Source: Candidatus Peregrinibacteria bacterium (GTDB taxonomy: Bacteria > Patescibacteriota > Gracilibacteria > UM-FILTER-43-11). From it: a DNA stretch of 7,197 nucleotides. Made by a program: the position numbers and the translations under genes. Each line of letters begins with the position of its first letter. The stretch's first letter is position 1. Below the pieces are notes generated by a model. The model was given only the letters and a program-made list of their open reading frames with translations, searched no databases and had not been told where the DNA came from. This document shows positions 5,027 to 7,197 of the stretch, in pieces. The stretch lies in assembly GCA_030618315.1 (NCBI GenBank), contig JAUXDO010000059.1, positions 1 to 7,197 on the forward strand. The letters are read 5' to 3'.

Positions 5027-6025
5027 TTATTTTGAAATCATCTCCATTACATCAACCAATCTACTCGCGTATCCCCACTCATTGTCATACCAGGCTATAA
5101 GTTTTAAGTAATTACCATCAACTACTTTAGTAAGACCCGTGTCTATAATACTGGAATGTGGATTGGTTTTGAAGTCGATAGATACTAATGGTTCATCACA
5201 AACATCAATAATTGCATCAAATTTTGGATCTTTTGCGATTTTGCGGAAGAAGTCATTTACTTCATTTTCAGTTACTTCATTTTCAAGATGTATAACAATA
5301 TCGCAAACTGAACTTGTTGCAATTGGTACACGATAAGCCATTCCATCTAATTTACCCGTAAGCTCAGGAATGATTTTAGCGGTTGCCTTAATGGCGCCGG
5401 TTGTAGTTGGGATAACTGATTGAACGGCTGACCTGCTGCGTCTTAAGTCCCGACCGGAATTATCTAATAAGTTTTGAGAATGTGTGAATGAATGAATAGA
5501 TGAAACTGATGCATTCTTTATTCCCCATTTTTCGTGAATCAATTTTAGTGGTGGGGCAATACAATTGGTTGTACAACTGGCATTTGATATTACTTTTGAA
5601 TCGAGAGGAACTTCGTTTTCATTTACTCCAATTACAATCGTTGGCGTGTCATCTTTCATTGGTGCAGAAACAAGAACTTTTTTTACACCGCCTTTTAGAT
5701 GACGAGCTGCGATATCATAAGTTTTTGCTTTACCTGTACATTCTAGTACAAGATCTACGCCTGCTTCGCTCCATGGAATTTCAGAAGCATCTTTAATTGA
5801 AAAACATTTAATATCTTTTCCATCGACGGTAATTTTATCGCCATTGGGTTTGATATCATTGTTTATCTTTCCATGGATAGAATCGTATTTTAATAAGTGA
5901 GCACGCATTGCGTTGTCCTCACTTCGAGCATTGATTGCTACTACTTCGATACTTGGGTGATCGAGCAGTATCCGGTGGACGTTGCGTCCTATTCGGCCGT
6001 AGCCGTTTAATCCTATTTTTAACAT
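5027..6025 (-). CDS. gap: Type I glyceraldehyde-3-phosphate dehydrogenase, possibly NADP-preferring
   Basis: The 332-residue protein is the phosphorylating dehydrogenase that turns glyceraldehyde 3-phosphate into 1,3-bisphosphoglycerate. The Rossmann motif NGYGRIGR is at 7-14, the catalytic Cys151 lies in NASCTTNC (148-155), His178 is in SSIHSFT, and the C-terminal signature is WYDNEWGY (312-319). Length is normal for type I tetrameric GAPDH. Aligned by eye with the Bacillus stearothermophilus enzyme, the NAD-selecting Asp32 is replaced by Ala33 in VVAINARSED, with one extra residue in that loop. The Leu187-Pro188 pair becomes Asn189-Ser190 in LLDNSGRDLRR. In that model enzyme, D32A, L187A and P188S together allow NADP use, so NADP or dual specificity is a fair inference. 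It lies between fba and pfp, 68 bp downstream of fba. The start is firm from the family N-terminus. Instead of a Shine-Dalgarno, a C-rich tract precedes it. Confidence 0.96.
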   Translation of the reverse strand: MLKIGLNGYGRIGRNVHRILLDHPSIEVVAINARSEDNAMRAHLLKYDSIHGKINNDIKPNGDKITVDGKDIKCFSIKDASEIPWSEAGVDLVLECTGKAKTYDIAARHLKGGVKKVLVSAPMKDDTPTIVIGVNENEVPLDSKVISNASCTTNCIAPPLKLIHEKWGIKNASVSSIHSFTHSQNLLDNSGRDLRRSRSAVQSVIPTTTGAIKATAKIIPELTGKLDGMAYRVPIATSSVCDIVIHLENEVTENEVNDFFRKIAKDPKFDAIIDVCDEPLVSIDFKTNPHSSIIDTGLTKVVDGNYLKLIAWYDNEWGYASRLVDVMEMISK

Positions 6026-6040
6026 AGTGGGGGAGGGTTA
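6026..6040 (-). promoter_or_regulatory. Pyrimidine-rich tract instead of a ribosome binding site before gap
   Basis: In the direction of transcription the bases just before the gap ATG read AACCCTCCCCCACT. This contains CCTCC, the anti-Shine-Dalgarno sequence of 16S rRNA rather than its complement, so it cannot base-pair as a ribosome binding site. The run of five G on the plus strand stands out in an AT-rich gap. It may be incidental. Confidence 0.4.
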
Positions 6041-6047
6041 TGAATTA

Positions 6048-6082
6048 ATTTTAAATTTTAAATTTTAAGTTTTAAATTTTAA
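6048..6082. repeat. Heptamer tandem array before the gap start
   Basis: Five 7-bp units on the plus strand: ATTTTAA three times, GTTTTAA, ATTTTAA. The array fills much of the 68-bp gap between fba and gap, 22 nt from the gap ATG and 11 nt beyond the fba stop. Its A/T make-up allows weak self-pairing, so it might also affect the fba 3' end. Confidence 0.9.
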
Positions 6083-6093
6083 AACATCCTATT

Positions 6094-7020
6094 TTATATA
6101 CGATTTACGTTATTCAAAATATCTAATTTGTGCATTACCATCTCCTGAATAGCACTTCTCGCTGGTTTTAGATACCCTCTTGGGTCGAAATTTGATGGGT
6201 TTTCAGCAAGTTCTTTTCTTATCATAGCTGTCATTGCTAAACGTAAATCGGTATCAATATTTACCTTACAAACACCTGTTTTTACCGCTTGTGAAATCAT
6301 ATGTTCCGGTACGCCTTTTGCACCCGGGATATCACCTCCGAATTGATTACATTTGTCTACAAATTCCTGAATTACAGTTGATGCACCGTGCAGTACAAGT
6401 GGGAATCCATCGAGTTTTTTTGTGATAACATCTAATCTCTCAAAATCTAATTGTGGGTCACCTTTAAACTTAAAAGCACCATGGCTTGTACCGATTGCGA
6501 TTGCGAGTGAATCCACGCCTGTTTTTTCTACAAATTCAACTGCCTGGTCTGGGTCGGTGTAAGAACCTTCACCTTCAACGACTTTTACATCATCTTCAAC
6601 GCCTTCCAATTTGCCAAGCTCTGCCTCTACTACAACTCCTTTACTGTGAGCATAATCAACAACTTCTTTTGTAACTCGAATGTTTTCATCAAAATCATAG
6701 TGTGAACCGTCGATCATTACTGAAGTAAATCCCATATCTACACACTGTTTGCAGATATCAAAATCAGCACCATGGTCCAAATGCATTGCAATTGGGACTT
6801 CCGGGTGTTCTTCCACAGCTGCTTCGATTAATTTACGAAGATAAATCGGGTTTGCATATTTTCTTGCTCCCGCTGAAACCTGAATAATTACAGGGGATTT
6901 TTTTTCGGCACAACCGCCGATTATTCCCTGAATAATTTCCATATTGTTTACGTTGAAAGCGCCGATGGCATATCCACCTTTGTATGCGTCTTCGAACATT
7001 TTTTTAGTGTCTACTAACAT
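6094..7020 (-). CDS. fba: Class II fructose-bisphosphate aldolase
   Basis: This 308-residue zinc-dependent aldolase reversibly cleaves fructose 1,6-bisphosphate to dihydroxyacetone phosphate and glyceraldehyde 3-phosphate. Catalytic and metal residues are visible: Asp82 and His83 in HLDHGAD, Glu134 in VEAELGKLEG, His180 in GTSHGAFK, His211 in VLHGAS, and the phosphate-binding NIDTDLR (254-260). The length, the residue positions and the C-terminal segment YLKPARSAIQEMV match the Helicobacter pylori-like class IIB enzyme as I remember it (H83, E134, H180). The insert GGDIPGAKGVPEHM (228-241) also fits that group. The start MLVDTKKMFEDAYKGGYAIGAFN is the family N-terminus, so the ATG is secure. 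It is the first of three co-directional glycolytic genes. A heptamer array ends 3 nt before the ATG, leaving no room for a Shine-Dalgarno. A hairpin 42 bp upstream of the ATG separates it from the preceding gene. Confidence 0.96.
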   Translation of the reverse strand: MLVDTKKMFEDAYKGGYAIGAFNVNNMEIIQGIIGGCAEKKSPVIIQVSAGARKYANPIYLRKLIEAAVEEHPEVPIAMHLDHGADFDICKQCVDMGFTSVMIDGSHYDFDENIRVTKEVVDYAHSKGVVVEAELGKLEGVEDDVKVVEGEGSYTDPDQAVEFVEKTGVDSLAIAIGTSHGAFKFKGDPQLDFERLDVITKKLDGFPLVLHGASTVIQEFVDKCNQFGGDIPGAKGVPEHMISQAVKTGVCKVNIDTDLRLAMTAMIRKELAENPSNFDPRGYLKPARSAIQEMVMHKLDILNNVNRI

Positions 7021-7023
7021 ACT

Positions 7024-7058
7024 GATTGAAGATTAAAGATTAAAGATTGAAGATTAAC
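7024..7058. repeat. Heptamer tandem array before the fba start
   Basis: Five 7-bp units on the plus strand: GATTGAA, GATTAAA, GATTAAA, GATTGAA, GATTAAC. Like the pfp array it has a mirror order, A-B-B-A. It begins 3 nt from the fba ATG and ends 4 nt before the palindromic hairpin. Confidence 0.9.
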
Positions 7059-7062
7059 AAAT

Positions 7063-7092
7063 CGAAGGCGAGATTCATGAATCTCGCCTTCG
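7063..7092 (-). terminator. Perfect 30-nt palindromic hairpin after the poly-Glu gene
   Basis: CGAAGGCGAGATTCA (7063-7077) is followed at once by its exact reverse complement (7078-7092), a 15-bp dyad centred on TCATGA. It lies 12 nt downstream of the stop codon at 7105-7107. On the minus strand it is followed by ATTTGTTAATCTT, only a loose U-tract. An intrinsic terminator for the right-hand gene is the simplest reading; an operator or a processing site for fba is possible. Confidence 0.6.
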
Positions 7093-7104
7093 GTGATATT
7101 TATA

Positions 7105-7197
7105 TTATTCCTCTTTTTTCTCTTCTTCTTCTTCTTCTTCTTCTTCTTCTTCTTCTTCTTCTTCTTCTTCTTCTTCTTCTTCTTCTTCTTCTTCTTC
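7105..7197 (-). CDS. 3' end of a gene for a protein with a poly-glutamate tail (partial)
   Basis: Only the last 30 codons and the stop lie in the window; the gene continues past the right edge. In this frame, 25 GAA codons (7123-7197) are followed by GAG AAA AAA GAG GAA and TAA (7105-7107), so the protein ends E26-KKEE. The frame is preferred because the non-GAA codons after the repeat keep the same acidic, lysine-containing character, and a stop plus hairpin follow immediately, as expected at a gene end. Strongly acidic C-terminal tails occur on various bacterial proteins, including some ribosomal and nucleic-acid-binding ones. Nothing here identifies this one. The repeat may extend further than shown, or its length may be misassembled. 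Confidence 0.65.
   Translation of the reverse strand, partial: EEEEEEEEEEEEEEEEEEEEEEEEEEKKEE
7123..7197. repeat. Uninterrupted (GAA)25 / (TTC)25 trinucleotide microsatellite
   Basis: Seventy-five bases of pure TTC on the plus strand reach the window end. No synonymous GAG interrupts the run, although GAG is used on its 3' side, which suggests recent expansion by slippage. Being a multiple of three, length changes would only alter the number of Glu residues. Long GAA/TTC tracts can form triplex DNA. Confidence 0.95.

Noticed and set aside
2392..7058. CRISPR array
   Set aside because: Repeats are 7 bp, contiguous and without unique spacers, and there are no cas genes.
166..7197. Alternative genetic code with UGA read as Gly or Trp, as in some CPR lineages
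   Set aside because: All complete genes read through with the standard code and contain no in-frame TGA. Their stops are TAA or TAG. The absence of TGA stops in six genes is too small a sample to suggest recoding.

Overview
The window looks like chromosomal DNA of an uncultured, AT-rich, small-genome prokaryote. A candidate-phyla-radiation (Patescibacteria) bacterium, perhaps near Peregrinibacteria or Gracilibacteria, is my best guess. A DPANN archaeon is not excluded. The case rests on: a class I (archaeal-type) lysyl-tRNA synthetase beside bacterial-type glycolytic enzymes (class II aldolase, type I GAPDH); a lipoprotein with a bacterial-style lipobox; very short genes between AT-rich repeats; and start codons with no Shine-Dalgarno sequence. 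This is inference from family knowledge, not a database match.

Layout, left to right. 1-165 holds no confident gene. 166-2382 (minus) encodes a class I lysyl-tRNA synthetase fused at its C-terminus to an HD-type phosphohydrolase domain. 2383-2860 is a long non-coding stretch with a heptamer array, possible leader hairpins and a roughly 258-bp nested palindromic (foldback/MITE-like) element at 2533-2790. 2861-3013 (minus) is a 50-residue single-pass membrane protein. It diverges from a 170-residue lipoprotein at 3097-3609 (plus), which has a recognisable promoter. A hairpin at 3622-3661 can terminate transcription from both sides. The rest is a minus-strand glycolytic block, transcribed in the order fba (6094-7020), gap (5027-6025), pfp (3672-4898). 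The 3' end of another minus-strand gene enters at the right edge; its protein ends in a poly-glutamate tail coded by 25 consecutive GAA codons, followed by a perfect palindromic hairpin.

The three metabolic genes are central steps of glycolysis: fructose-6-phosphate phosphorylation (with pyrophosphate, from active-site residues), cleavage of fructose-1,6-bisphosphate, and oxidation of glyceraldehyde-3-phosphate. Three cofactor-determining positions in GAPDH differ from the NAD-specific pattern in the direction that favours NADP.

The two strongest oddities are the LysRS-HD fusion and a recurring 7-bp periodicity in the intergenic DNA. Each of the four large minus-strand genes has an array of 7-bp units 3 to 22 nt before its start codon. 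The unit sequence differs from array to array, while the period stays at seven. The foldback element contains another two-fold 14-bp (2 x 7) repeat.
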